NCBI GenBank assembly: GCA_027449965.1
Contig: DAIDKP010000012.1
Coordinates: forward strand, 1-64,000
DNA from: Acidobacteriaceae bacterium
GTDB lineage: Bacteria > Acidobacteriota > Terriglobia > Terriglobales > Acidobacteriaceae
Direction of reading: 5' to 3'
DNA: 64,000 nucleotides
The notes beneath the pieces were generated by a model. The model did not search any database. It worked only from the letters and a program-made list of their open reading frames with translations, and was not told where the DNA came from. Shown here piece by piece: positions 57,801-64,000 of this stretch. Both the position numbers and the translations under genes were made by a program. The first letter of the stretch is position 1, and the number at the start of each line of letters is the position of its first letter.

Positions 57801-59687
57801 CTGTTGCGCGTGGGCGACCTGAGCCGTGAGGAGATGGCGGCTCGCGTGGAGCATGTCGAGTGGGAGCGTGATCTGGAGCGGCTGCTGCGAACGCGACGCG
57901 CGCTCGAACTGCGGATTGGCGGAGAAAAACGAGTGATTGCCGTCGAGGATGCGGCGCGCTATCGGGATGGGCTGGGAGTTCCGCTGCCGCCCGGAGTTCC
58001 CGCGGCGCTGCTGGAGCCGGTTACGCAGCCGGTGCTGGAACTGGTGCGGCGGTTTGCGCGCACGCATGGTCCGTTTGAGCAAAACGCGGTGACGCGACGA
58101 TTTGGACTGGACGGCGCAAGCGTGGAGGCGGCTCTGCGCCAGTTGAGCGCAGAGAATCGCGTGATGGAGGGCGGCTTTCGGCCAGGCGGTGTGCATCGCG
58201 AGTGGTGTGATACGGAGGTGCTGCGGCTGATTCGCCGCAAGTCACTGGCGCGGCTGCGCAGGGAAGTGGAGCCGGTGGAGCAGCGGACGCTGGCGCGGTT
58301 TGCCACGCACTGGCATGGGCTGATGACGCCGCGACGCGGGATGGATGCATTGCTTGACGCGATTGAAGGATTGCAGGGCGCGCCGCTGGTGGCTTCGCTG
58401 CTGGAGACGCGGATTCTTCCGGCGCGTGTGGCCGGATACCAGCCAGGCGATCTGGATCGTTTGATTGCAGCGGGTGAGGTGACATGGGCGGGATGGGAGC
58501 CGCTGGGCGAACGCGATGGACGTGTGCGACTCTTCCTGGCCGACAGCATGGCGGCGCTGACGGCGCTTGAAAACGATGCCGGAGAGTGGAGTGAAGCGGA
58601 GCGGCGTTTGCTGGAGATTCTGCGCACGCGCGGAGCGAGCTTCTATGAAGAGCTGCATCAGGCGCTGGGGGGTGGTTATCCGGGTGACACGGTCGAGGCG
58701 CTGTGGTCGCTGGTGTGGCGCGGGCGAGTGACGAACGATTCGCTGCACCCGCTGCGCGCGTATGTGACGCGGACGGAGACGCGCCGTTCAGGGCAGCGCC
58801 GGAGCCATCATGCACAGCAGGGAAGTGCAGCCTATCGTTCGCGCAGAACTGCGCCTGCCACGGCGACGGGCAGATGGTCACTGATTGCCGAGGCCCGAGG
58901 GACAGAGACAACGACGGCGGCACTGCACGCAACGGCGCGCCAACTGCTGCGGCGCTATGGCGTGCTGTTGCGGGAAAATGTGACGGCGGAAAATATTCCT
59001 GGCGGATTCAGCGCTGTGTATCCGGTGCTGAAGGCGATGGAAGAGAGCGGCCAAGTGCGGCGCGGATACTTTGTGGCAGGATTGGGCGCGACGCAGTTTG
59101 CTCTGCCGGCGGCGGTGGACTTGCTGCGGTCGCTGCGCACAGCGGGCGAGAGTTCCGGGGCCGAGACGGACAGGCAGGAGTTTGTGTTGCTGGCGGCGAC
59201 GGACCCGGCCAATCCGTATGGGAGCGCGGTGAAATGGCCGGATCTGCCCGCCGAGGCGGACGAGACAGAGTTTGCGCCGCGCACGTTGACGCGCGCCGGA
59301 TATGCGCAGGTGGTGCTTTGCCGGGGATGGCTGGCGGCATGGTTACGGCGCGGGAATCCGCATGTGGTGGTGTTTCTGCCGGAGGATGAGCCGGAACGGT
59401 CAGCGATGGCGCGTGGACTGGCTCGATTTCTGGCCGAGACCGGGCGCGTGCGCATGGAGCTTGAGGATGGCGAGGGCAGGTTGATTACGACGGTGAACGG
59501 CGTGCCGGTGGTCGAGCATCCGTGGGTTCATGCGCTGGCGGAAGCAGGCTTTGTGGCCGGGCCGCTGGGCATGCATCTGCGGCGCGGCGTGGGCGCCGCG
59601 CCGAGAGGGTCTGCTGAAGAAGTGGCGCGAAATCGGCCTGCTTTTTCGCGAGCGGATGGGCCGAATTCCGGTGCGCGGAGGAACTGA
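54801..59687 (+). CDS. lhr: large ATP-dependent helicase Lhr
   Basis: The 1628-residue superfamily 2 helicase contains Walker A APTGTGKT (residues 74-81), SPLKALAVDVERN, a DEIH box at about 196-199 (VDEIHALAPTKRGAHLSLSL), SATQRPLEE, LFVNSRQVAERLAG, ATSTLELGIDMGAVDLVVQI and QRIGRAGHSVG. The winged-helix domain follows, and then a C-terminal region of about 700 residues typical of long Lhr. Lhr is a 3'-5' DNA-translocating helicase associated with DNA damage responses. The ATG is preceded by TAAGGA. The linker between helicase motifs III and IV carries a 12-bp repeat array (AETSAETSAETGAEAE). nei starts two bases after its stop. Confidence 0.94.
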   Translation: MPRRNQRSQDEVRPAERTFPEPTTTDSSDPGARVLECFHPVTATWFGEVFAEPTLPQRLGWPVIARGESTLILAPTGTGKTLTAFLWCLDRLMLREPEPEQGCRVVYISPLKALAVDVERNLRSPLAGIEMVARRMGVAARVPEISIRTGDTSQRERARFRRHPAEILITTPESLYLLLTSQSAEALLTVDTVIVDEIHALAPTKRGAHLSLSLERLEALTNRRIQRIGLSATQRPLEEIARYLGGAETSAETSAETGAEAEPAVEHQEASAPRWRPVTVVNASAPKQLRLRVEVPVEDMARLGEMEAIPTGAASQTPKRVSIWNAIHPRLLELIRERTSTILFVNSRQVAERLAGALNELAGEPIVRAHHGSLAAEQRAVIEEQLKAGKLRGLCATSTLELGIDMGAVDLVVQIESPPSVASGMQRIGRAGHSVGVVSEGVLFPKFRADLVACAAMTDAMREGRIEATRYPRNPLDVLAQQVVATVTRPPMAVERARNEAAKQAEFRQDAAEWPAEASLADGSTESAEAAGMRLDELFRLVRGAAPFAELTRSAFEGVVDLLAGRYPSDEFAELRARLTWDRNRNVVTARQGAARLAILNAGTIPDRGLYGVFLAGAEGKAHRVGELDEEMVFESREGETFLLGASTWRIEEITHDRVMVSPAPGEPGKMPFWKGDGPGRPLEFGQAIGAMVRELLAAPQAAALTRLVAQHDLDPGAAENLLRFLEDQRAATGVVPDDRTIVIERCRDELGDWRICVLTPFGSRIHTPWAMAAMGRIRAAGGPDVEALWSDDGFVLRFPDMDEPPSEEWLLVESAEANDLVLRQLGATALFAGRFREAAARALLLPRRRADGRTPLWQQRKRAYDLLSVASRYPAFPMLLEAYRECMRDVFDMPALAETLRRVEQREIRVHVVDTQKPSPFAASLLFSYVANFLYDGDAPLAERRAQALTVDQDQLRELMGDGDLRELLDAEAIAEVEEQQQGLVSPFRARNLDGMHDLLLRVGDLSREEMAARVEHVEWERDLERLLRTRRALELRIGGEKRVIAVEDAARYRDGLGVPLPPGVPAALLEPVTQPVLELVRRFARTHGPFEQNAVTRRFGLDGASVEAALRQLSAENRVMEGGFRPGGVHREWCDTEVLRLIRRKSLARLRREVEPVEQRTLARFATHWHGLMTPRRGMDALLDAIEGLQGAPLVASLLETRILPARVAGYQPGDLDRLIAAGEVTWAGWEPLGERDGRVRLFLADSMAALTALENDAGEWSEAERRLLEILRTRGASFYEELHQALGGGYPGDTVEALWSLVWRGRVTNDSLHPLRAYVTRTETRRSGQRRSHHAQQGSAAYRSRRTAPATATGRWSLIAEARGTETTTAALHATARQLLRRYGVLLRENVTAENIPGGFSAVYPVLKAMEESGQVRRGYFVAGLGATQFALPAAVDLLRSLRTAGESSGAETDRQEFVLLAATDPANPYGSAVKWPDLPAEADETEFAPRTLTRAGYAQVVLCRGWLAAWLRRGNPHVVVFLPEDEPERSAMARGLARFLAETGRVRMELEDGEGRLITTVNGVPVVEHPWVHALAEAGFVAGPLGMHLRRGVGAAPRGSAEEVARNRPAFSRADGPNSGARRN
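55539..55586. repeat. four imperfect 12-bp in-frame repeats inside lhr
   Basis: GCAGAGACAAGT, GCTGAGACCAGC, GCTGAGACGGGT and GCGGAGGCGGAG encode AETS, AETS, AETG and AEAE in an Ala/Glu-rich insertion of the helicase, between motif III and the second RecA-like domain. Confidence 0.85.
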
Positions 59688-59689
59688 CG

Positions 59690-60586
59690 ATGCCTGAAGG
59701 CGATACGATCTTTCGCACAGCGCGGGCGCTTGGTCGCGCGCTGACTCAAAGCAGGCCAGGTGGCCCGGTAGACGGCAGCGTGGTACGGCAGTTTGTGACG
59801 ACGATGGCGCCGCTTGCGCAGGCCGAGGACGAGCGGAGCTTTGTGGGCGAGCGCGTGGTGCGTGTCGAGTCGCGCGGCAAGTGGGTGCTGATGGTCTTTG
59901 CGCCCGTGGATGCGGTGGAGCATGAGGCGGCGCAGCGCGTGGTGGCAACGCACATGCTGATGAGCGGGAGCTGGCACATCTATCGACAGGGAGATGCGTG
60001 GCAAAAGCCGCGGGAGCAGGCGCGGATTATGGTGGCCACCGATACGTTTGTGGCTGCGGCGTTTCGTGTGCCGATTGCGAGGGTGTACACGTGGTCGCAA
60101 CTGCGGCGCGAAAGAAAGATTCCGCGCGTGGAGATGGATCTGCTGCGCGAGGAATTTGATGCGGAGGCAGCGGTGAAGCGGCTGATGGAGCGCGGAGAAG
60201 AGGCGATTGGCGAGGTGCTGCTGAATCAGCGCGTGATGGCCGGTGTGGGGAATGTCTTCAAAAGCGAGGTCTGTTTTGCGGAGCGTGTGAATCCGTTTGC
60301 CCAGGTGAACCGGCTGAGCGAGCAACAGGCGCAGGGGCTGGTGAAACGGTCGCGGCAACTGCTGGCGGCCAATGTGATGGAGGATTCCGGCGACCGGATT
60401 GTGACCTATCGCGGATGGCAGCGCAGGACGACACGAAGCGCGGATCCGAGTGCGAGCCTGTGGGTATACGGTCGCGGAGGCGAGCCGTGCCGGCGATGTG
60501 CAACGGCGATTGAGCGCCTGCTGCAGGGCGAGGGTGCGCGAGTGACCTACTGGTGCCCGGCGTGCCAGAGGCGACCGGAGAGCTGA
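59690..60586 (+). CDS. nei: endonuclease VIII-type DNA glycosylase (Nei/Fpg family)
   Basis: The 298-residue protein starts MPEGDTIFRTARALGRALTQ, with the N-terminal Pro nucleophile and Glu (after Met removal) and the PEGDTI pattern of the Nei branch. Further motifs are HMLMSGSWHIY, the helix-two-turn-helix DNA-binding segment IGEVLLNQRVMAGVGNVFKS and a C-terminal zinc finger (CRRCATAIERLL...TYWCPACQRR) with four Cys. It removes oxidised pyrimidines and nicks the abasic site by beta,delta-elimination. Only two bases separate it from lhr, so it is almost certainly co-transcribed. This couples a damage-linked helicase with base excision repair. Confidence 0.93.
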   Translation: MPEGDTIFRTARALGRALTQSRPGGPVDGSVVRQFVTTMAPLAQAEDERSFVGERVVRVESRGKWVLMVFAPVDAVEHEAAQRVVATHMLMSGSWHIYRQGDAWQKPREQARIMVATDTFVAAAFRVPIARVYTWSQLRRERKIPRVEMDLLREEFDAEAAVKRLMERGEEAIGEVLLNQRVMAGVGNVFKSEVCFAERVNPFAQVNRLSEQQAQGLVKRSRQLLAANVMEDSGDRIVTYRGWQRRTTRSADPSASLWVYGRGGEPCRRCATAIERLLQGEGARVTYWCPACQRRPES

Positions 60587-60621
60587 ATCCGCCGGGGCGA
60601 CGCGACAGAACTTCCATCGCG

Positions 60622-63012
60622 CTATTGTGGCTTGTTGCCAAGGCCAAAGATCTTCTGCAGGAAGTTGCGATGATCGGGGTTGGGATGGCTGCATGTGGCC
60701 TGAGGCACGGTGCCGTTGAGGAAAGCCGCTGTGTAGGTGTCGGTGGAGCAGGTGCTGTCGGCGGGGAGATTGGTGGCGGAGTCGATCTGCACGAGTTGAA
60801 CGCCCTCGGGCGGAGTGAACTCGGCTGTATCCGAGTACTGGGGCAGGGCGACGGCGCGCTTCATGAAATCGGCCCAGATGGGAGCAGCGGCGTGTGCGCC
60901 TTCAATCTTGAGATCGGTGTAGTCGTCGTTGCCGACCCAGACGATGCACAGCAGATTGCTGGTGTATCCGGCGAACCAGGCGTCGTGCTCGGTGCCGGTT
61001 TTGCCCGCGGCAGGCGCAGTGAAACCCATATTGCGAACGCCCGCGCCGGTGCCCTTGCCCTGCAGAACGGCCTCCATCATGCTGGTGGTGAGATAGGCGA
61101 CGCGCGGATCGAGAATCTGCTTGCTGGTGGGCGTGTAGTCGGTGAGGACATCGCCGGAGGGGGTGCGGACGCTGGCCACCATCCAGGGATCGATCTTGAG
61201 GCCGCCGTTGGCAAAGGCGGTGTAGACGCCGGCCATATCGAGCGGCGTGGCGTCATAGGCTCCGATGGCAACGGCTGGCGTGGCGCGCGCGCTGGCGATG
61301 CCGAGTTGCTGGGCAAGGGTGGCCACGGTGTCAAAGCCGACGAGCGAGGCCAGGCTGATGGTGGCGTTGTTCAACGAGCGCATCAGGGCAAAACGGGCGT
61401 TGACCTGACCGTGATACTCGCCTTCAAAGTTGCGCGGCGTGTAGTCCTGCCCGTTGACCTCGTAGGTGGTTTGCTCGTCGCTGAGCTGTGTGAGAGGCGA
61501 GAAGAGCGCATCCTGACCGGGCAGCGTGGAGCCGGCAACGGCTGTGTTGAATGCCGCGGCATAGACAATGGGTTTGAAGATGGATCCAGTGGGGCGCGAG
61601 GCGACGGCGTGATCCAACTGACTGAAGCCGTAGCTGCGTCCGCCGACCAGGGCCAGCACCTGCCCGGTGTGCGGATTGAGCGCGACGAGCGCGACCTGCG
61701 GATGAGGCAGCGATCCAATGCGATGCAGGCGCGCGGCTCGTTGATCCACCTGCTTGTCAATGGCGGGAATCGCCTGCGCCACAGCGGCGGTGGCTGCGGA
61801 TTGAAGATCGGGATCAAGCGAAGTGTAGATGCGCAGGCCCTCGCGGTTGAAGTCGTGCTCGCCGAGCTTTTGGTTGAGCTGGTCGCGAACCAGATCGACA
61901 AAGTAGGGAGCATCGCTGGCATCCACGCTTTCCTGCGAAAGATGCAACGACTCCAGCTTGGTTTGCTCGGCGCTTTCCTTGGTGATGGCGCCGGTTTCGA
62001 CCATCGCATCGAGCACGAGATTGCGCCGCTCCAGTGCGCGGTCAGGATGACGGTACGGCGAAAAGTAGTTGGGCCGCTGGATCATGCCGGCCAGCAGCGC
62101 GGATTCTGCCAGGTTGAGCTGTCGTACATCCTTGCCAAAATAGACGCGCGAGGCTTCGCCAAAGCCGTCGATGGAGAAACTGCCGCGCTGGCCCAGGTTG
62201 ATCTCGTTGGCGTACATCTCAAAGATCTGCTGCTTGGTGAAGCGATGTTCAAGCTGAAAGGTGATGACGATCTCGATGATCTTGCGTTTGAACTTTTTCT
62301 CCGGCGAGAGAAAAAAGCCGCGCGCAAGCTGCATGGTGAGCGTGGAGCCACCCTCGACTTTGCGCCCGCTGAGAATGTCGCGCAAGGCAGCAGAAAAAAG
62401 GCGGGAGTAGTTGACGCCGTCGTGCTCGAAGAAGCGCCGATCCTCAATGGCCATGACGGCCTGAACGAGGTTGGGCGGAAGCTCGCTGTAGGTGACAAGG
62501 CGACGCTTGGTGCGGTTGGCGTCATCGCTAAGTCCGGTGATGAGCAACGGCTCCAGTTCATAGCTGGCAAGCGGCTGGCCATGATCGTCGGAGATGGCGG
62601 AGACGACTCCACCAGAGAAGCGAATGAGCGCGCCGTCCTGTGAGTGGTAGCTTTGCGGGCCGGGATGGACAGCAACGCTTTGATCGGTGGCGGCAAAGGT
62701 GCCAAGCGGTGAGGGAGTGGGCGCGGAAGGGTCAGTGTATCCGGCGGTGCGCAACTCGCGAACCACCAGGGCAAGCGAGAGATGCTGCCCCGGGCGGACT
62801 TCGCGGGGAGCCGCGTAAATCTTGGCGGTGGTGGCGAAGAGTGGCTGTTGAAGGCGGGCATCGACAACGCCGCGATAGCGCAGGTAGTAGTAGCCGCCGG
62901 TGGCCAGCAGCGCAAGACCCGCAAAGGCGCAGCACGCAAGCAGAACCATGACCAGACGGAAGGTCAGATTGTGCTGCGAACGGCTGCTGGGAATGCGGAT
63001 GCGCAGAGCCAT
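60622..63012 (-). CDS. class A penicillin-binding protein (PBP1b-like transglycosylase/transpeptidase)
   Basis: ATG 63012 (MALRIRIPSSRSQHNL) gives 796 residues with one N-terminal membrane helix (LVMVLLACCAFAGLALLATG). A UB2H-like domain precedes the GT51 glycosyltransferase, which shows MAIEDRRFFEHDGVNYSRLF, GGSTLTMQLARGFFLSPEKK and FEMYANEINLGQRGSFSIDG. The penicillin-binding domain has SxxK in RPTGSIFKP, SxN in RSLNNATISL and KTG in AAGKTGTEHDAWFAGY. Both active sites look intact. The enzyme polymerises and cross-links peptidoglycan. It begins 10 bases after the proS stop, on the same strand, so the two are probably co-transcribed. It converges on nei. Confidence 0.94.
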   Translation of the reverse strand: MALRIRIPSSRSQHNLTFRLVMVLLACCAFAGLALLATGGYYYLRYRGVVDARLQQPLFATTAKIYAAPREVRPGQHLSLALVVRELRTAGYTDPSAPTPSPLGTFAATDQSVAVHPGPQSYHSQDGALIRFSGGVVSAISDDHGQPLASYELEPLLITGLSDDANRTKRRLVTYSELPPNLVQAVMAIEDRRFFEHDGVNYSRLFSAALRDILSGRKVEGGSTLTMQLARGFFLSPEKKFKRKIIEIVITFQLEHRFTKQQIFEMYANEINLGQRGSFSIDGFGEASRVYFGKDVRQLNLAESALLAGMIQRPNYFSPYRHPDRALERRNLVLDAMVETGAITKESAEQTKLESLHLSQESVDASDAPYFVDLVRDQLNQKLGEHDFNREGLRIYTSLDPDLQSAATAAVAQAIPAIDKQVDQRAARLHRIGSLPHPQVALVALNPHTGQVLALVGGRSYGFSQLDHAVASRPTGSIFKPIVYAAAFNTAVAGSTLPGQDALFSPLTQLSDEQTTYEVNGQDYTPRNFEGEYHGQVNARFALMRSLNNATISLASLVGFDTVATLAQQLGIASARATPAVAIGAYDATPLDMAGVYTAFANGGLKIDPWMVASVRTPSGDVLTDYTPTSKQILDPRVAYLTTSMMEAVLQGKGTGAGVRNMGFTAPAAGKTGTEHDAWFAGYTSNLLCIVWVGNDDYTDLKIEGAHAAAPIWADFMKRAVALPQYSDTAEFTPPEGVQLVQIDSATNLPADSTCSTDTYTAAFLNGTVPQATCSHPNPDHRNFLQKIFGLGNKPQ

Positions 63013-63022
63013 CAAGGTCAAC

Positions 63023-64000
63023 TCACAGGGTGGTGGCGGCGAGAACCTGAGAACGTAGCGCAGAGACTACGTCGGCAAGCGCGACGACGGTGGTTGTGGA
63101 GGTGGAGCGAGTGAATAACTCGACCTGTTGATCGACGATCTTTTTGCCGACAGTCACGCGGAAGGGAATGCCGATCAGTTCAGCATCCTTGAACTTGACT
63201 CCGGCGCGTTCGTCGCGGTCATCGAGCAGGATATCGAAACCGGCGCGATCAAGTTCCGCGGCAAGCGCTTCCCCGGCGGCCAGCAGCGTGGCGTCGCTGG
63301 TGTTGGTGATGGTGACCACCACCTGAAACGGCGCAATGGCGGGAGCAAGCCAGAAGCCTGCGTTGTCATGGGATTGTTCGATGGCCGCGGTGAGGATGCG
63401 CTCGACGCCGATGCCATAGCTGCCCATGATCGGCGTGACTTCCTTGCCGTTGGGATCTAGCACTGTTGCTCCCATGGCCTGCGTGTATTTGTAGCCAAGC
63501 TTGAAGATGTGGCCGATCTCGACGGCCTTGCCGACGACGAGCTTGCCGGCGCAGTTTTCCGTTGGGCAGGACTCTCCTTCAAGCACGGTGCGGATGTCTC
63601 CGGCAATCGTCCACTGGAAGTCGCGCCCGGCAGTGACGTTGCGCAGGTGGTAGTCGAGCTTGTTGGCTCCTGCGACCATGTTTTTGCGCTGGGTGAGCGA
63701 GCCATCGACGACGACGGTGAGTTTGTCGGCGAGCGGAGCGGACGCGGGAACCAGACCGACCGGGCCGAGGAATCCGGCTGGCGCGTGGAGGAATGCTTCG
63801 AGTTCTTCGGCTACCATCGGACGAAGCTCCGCAGCGCCTACAAGGCTCATCAGCTTGGTTTCATTCACCTGATGGTCGCCGCGCAGAAACGCTGCAACGC
63901 CGTGCCAGGTATCCGCCATTGCGCCACTGCCGCGGTGAAGCGCCATGTAGGCGACGCACTTGATGTCGGAGGCGGGCGAAATCTGGAAGAACTTTGCCAC
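63023..64000 (-). CDS. proS: prolyl-tRNA synthetase, C-terminal part (cut by window edge)
   Basis: The 325 visible residues end at a TGA at 63025-63023 and run off the right edge without a start. They include part of the YbaK-type editing insertion (EELEAFLHAPAGFLGPVGLV, DGSLTQRKNMVAGANKLDYH), then class II motif 3 (MGSYGIGVERILTAAIEQ) and the anticodon-binding domain (FQVVVTITNTSDATLLAAGE, ELDRAGFDILLDDRDERAGV, KFKDAELIGIPFRVTVGKK). This is the bacterial-type ProRS with editing domain. The catalytic motifs 1 and 2 lie outside the window. The PBP gene follows 10 bases downstream. Confidence 0.95.
   Translation of the reverse strand: MAKFFQISPASDIKCVAYMALHRGSGAMADTWHGVAAFLRGDHQVNETKLMSLVGAAELRPMVAEELEAFLHAPAGFLGPVGLVPASAPLADKLTVVVDGSLTQRKNMVAGANKLDYHLRNVTAGRDFQWTIAGDIRTVLEGESCPTENCAGKLVVGKAVEIGHIFKLGYKYTQAMGATVLDPNGKEVTPIMGSYGIGVERILTAAIEQSHDNAGFWLAPAIAPFQVVVTITNTSDATLLAAGEALAAELDRAGFDILLDDRDERAGVKFKDAELIGIPFRVTVGKKIVDQQVELFTRSTSTTTVVALADVVSALRSQVLAATTL

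Noticed and set aside
1-64000. CRISPR array, toxin-antitoxin pair, prophage or defence island
   Set aside because: No regularly spaced repeats, phage structural genes or defence enzymes were recognised; the only mobile element is the IS3 end at the left edge.

Overview
The window looks like chromosomal DNA from a GC-rich Acidobacteriota genome, most likely class Terriglobia (Terriglobus/Granulicella/Edaphobacter-like). This is an inference from gene content: an Oar-like TonB-dependent outer-membrane protein followed by a 'VWFA-related' secreted protein, a sedolisin (S53) acid protease with Ig-like repeats, a metal-type KDO-8-phosphate synthase (Gram-negative envelope), many signal-peptide proteins and dense coding. 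No rRNA, tRNA or CRISPR array was recognised.

Layout. 1-782: the end of an IS3-family insertion sequence abutting the 3' remnant of a galactocerebrosidase-like (GH59) gene. 853-6277: a leftward TonB-receptor/VWFA pair. 6649-9407: a membrane protein of unknown function and a divergent NRAMP-type transporter. 9441-10780: NUDIX and HAD hydrolases. 11008-16713: two coupled tyrosine recombinases (XerD-like, XerC-like), leuS and a membrane protein. 16692-19503: a periplasmic nucleoside-binding NUP protein and a C-terminal processing protease. 19743-22704: a SurA-like chaperone/isomerase with a very long lysine-rich tail and a YhaM-like nuclease. 22776-28571: two APC amino-acid permeases, a long-chain acyl-CoA synthetase and a membrane protein. 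29093-30980: a leftward ribH-nusB-lipoprotein operon in which lumazine synthase carries an extra N-terminal VOC/glyoxalase-like domain. 31194-38532: an Ig/propeller lipoprotein, an S9 peptidase, kdsA and a cellulose-synthase-like glycosyltransferase. 38676-45486: acyl-CoA dehydrogenase, S53 protease and two small membrane-associated proteins. 45898-49060: a pyrimidine-nucleoside salvage operon (cdd-deoA-nupC). 49324-54716: a compact cheA-W-Y-B-R operon without a receptor gene. 54801-60586: the large helicase lhr directly followed by nei. 60622-64000: proS (cut by the window edge) followed by a class A penicillin-binding protein.

The most noteworthy observations are (i) the VOC-RibH fusion; (ii) in-frame 15-bp tandem repeats in the ends or linkers of four unrelated genes, three of which share an LTG-coding core; (iii) the IS-truncated GH59 gene; (iv) a CheA with two C-terminal CheW-like domains; (v) the NRAMP homologue lacking the classical metal-binding motifs; and (vi) the tight lhr-nei pair. 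I did not find an obviously new defence or mobile system. The window is mainly housekeeping and envelope genes with some unusual protein architectures.
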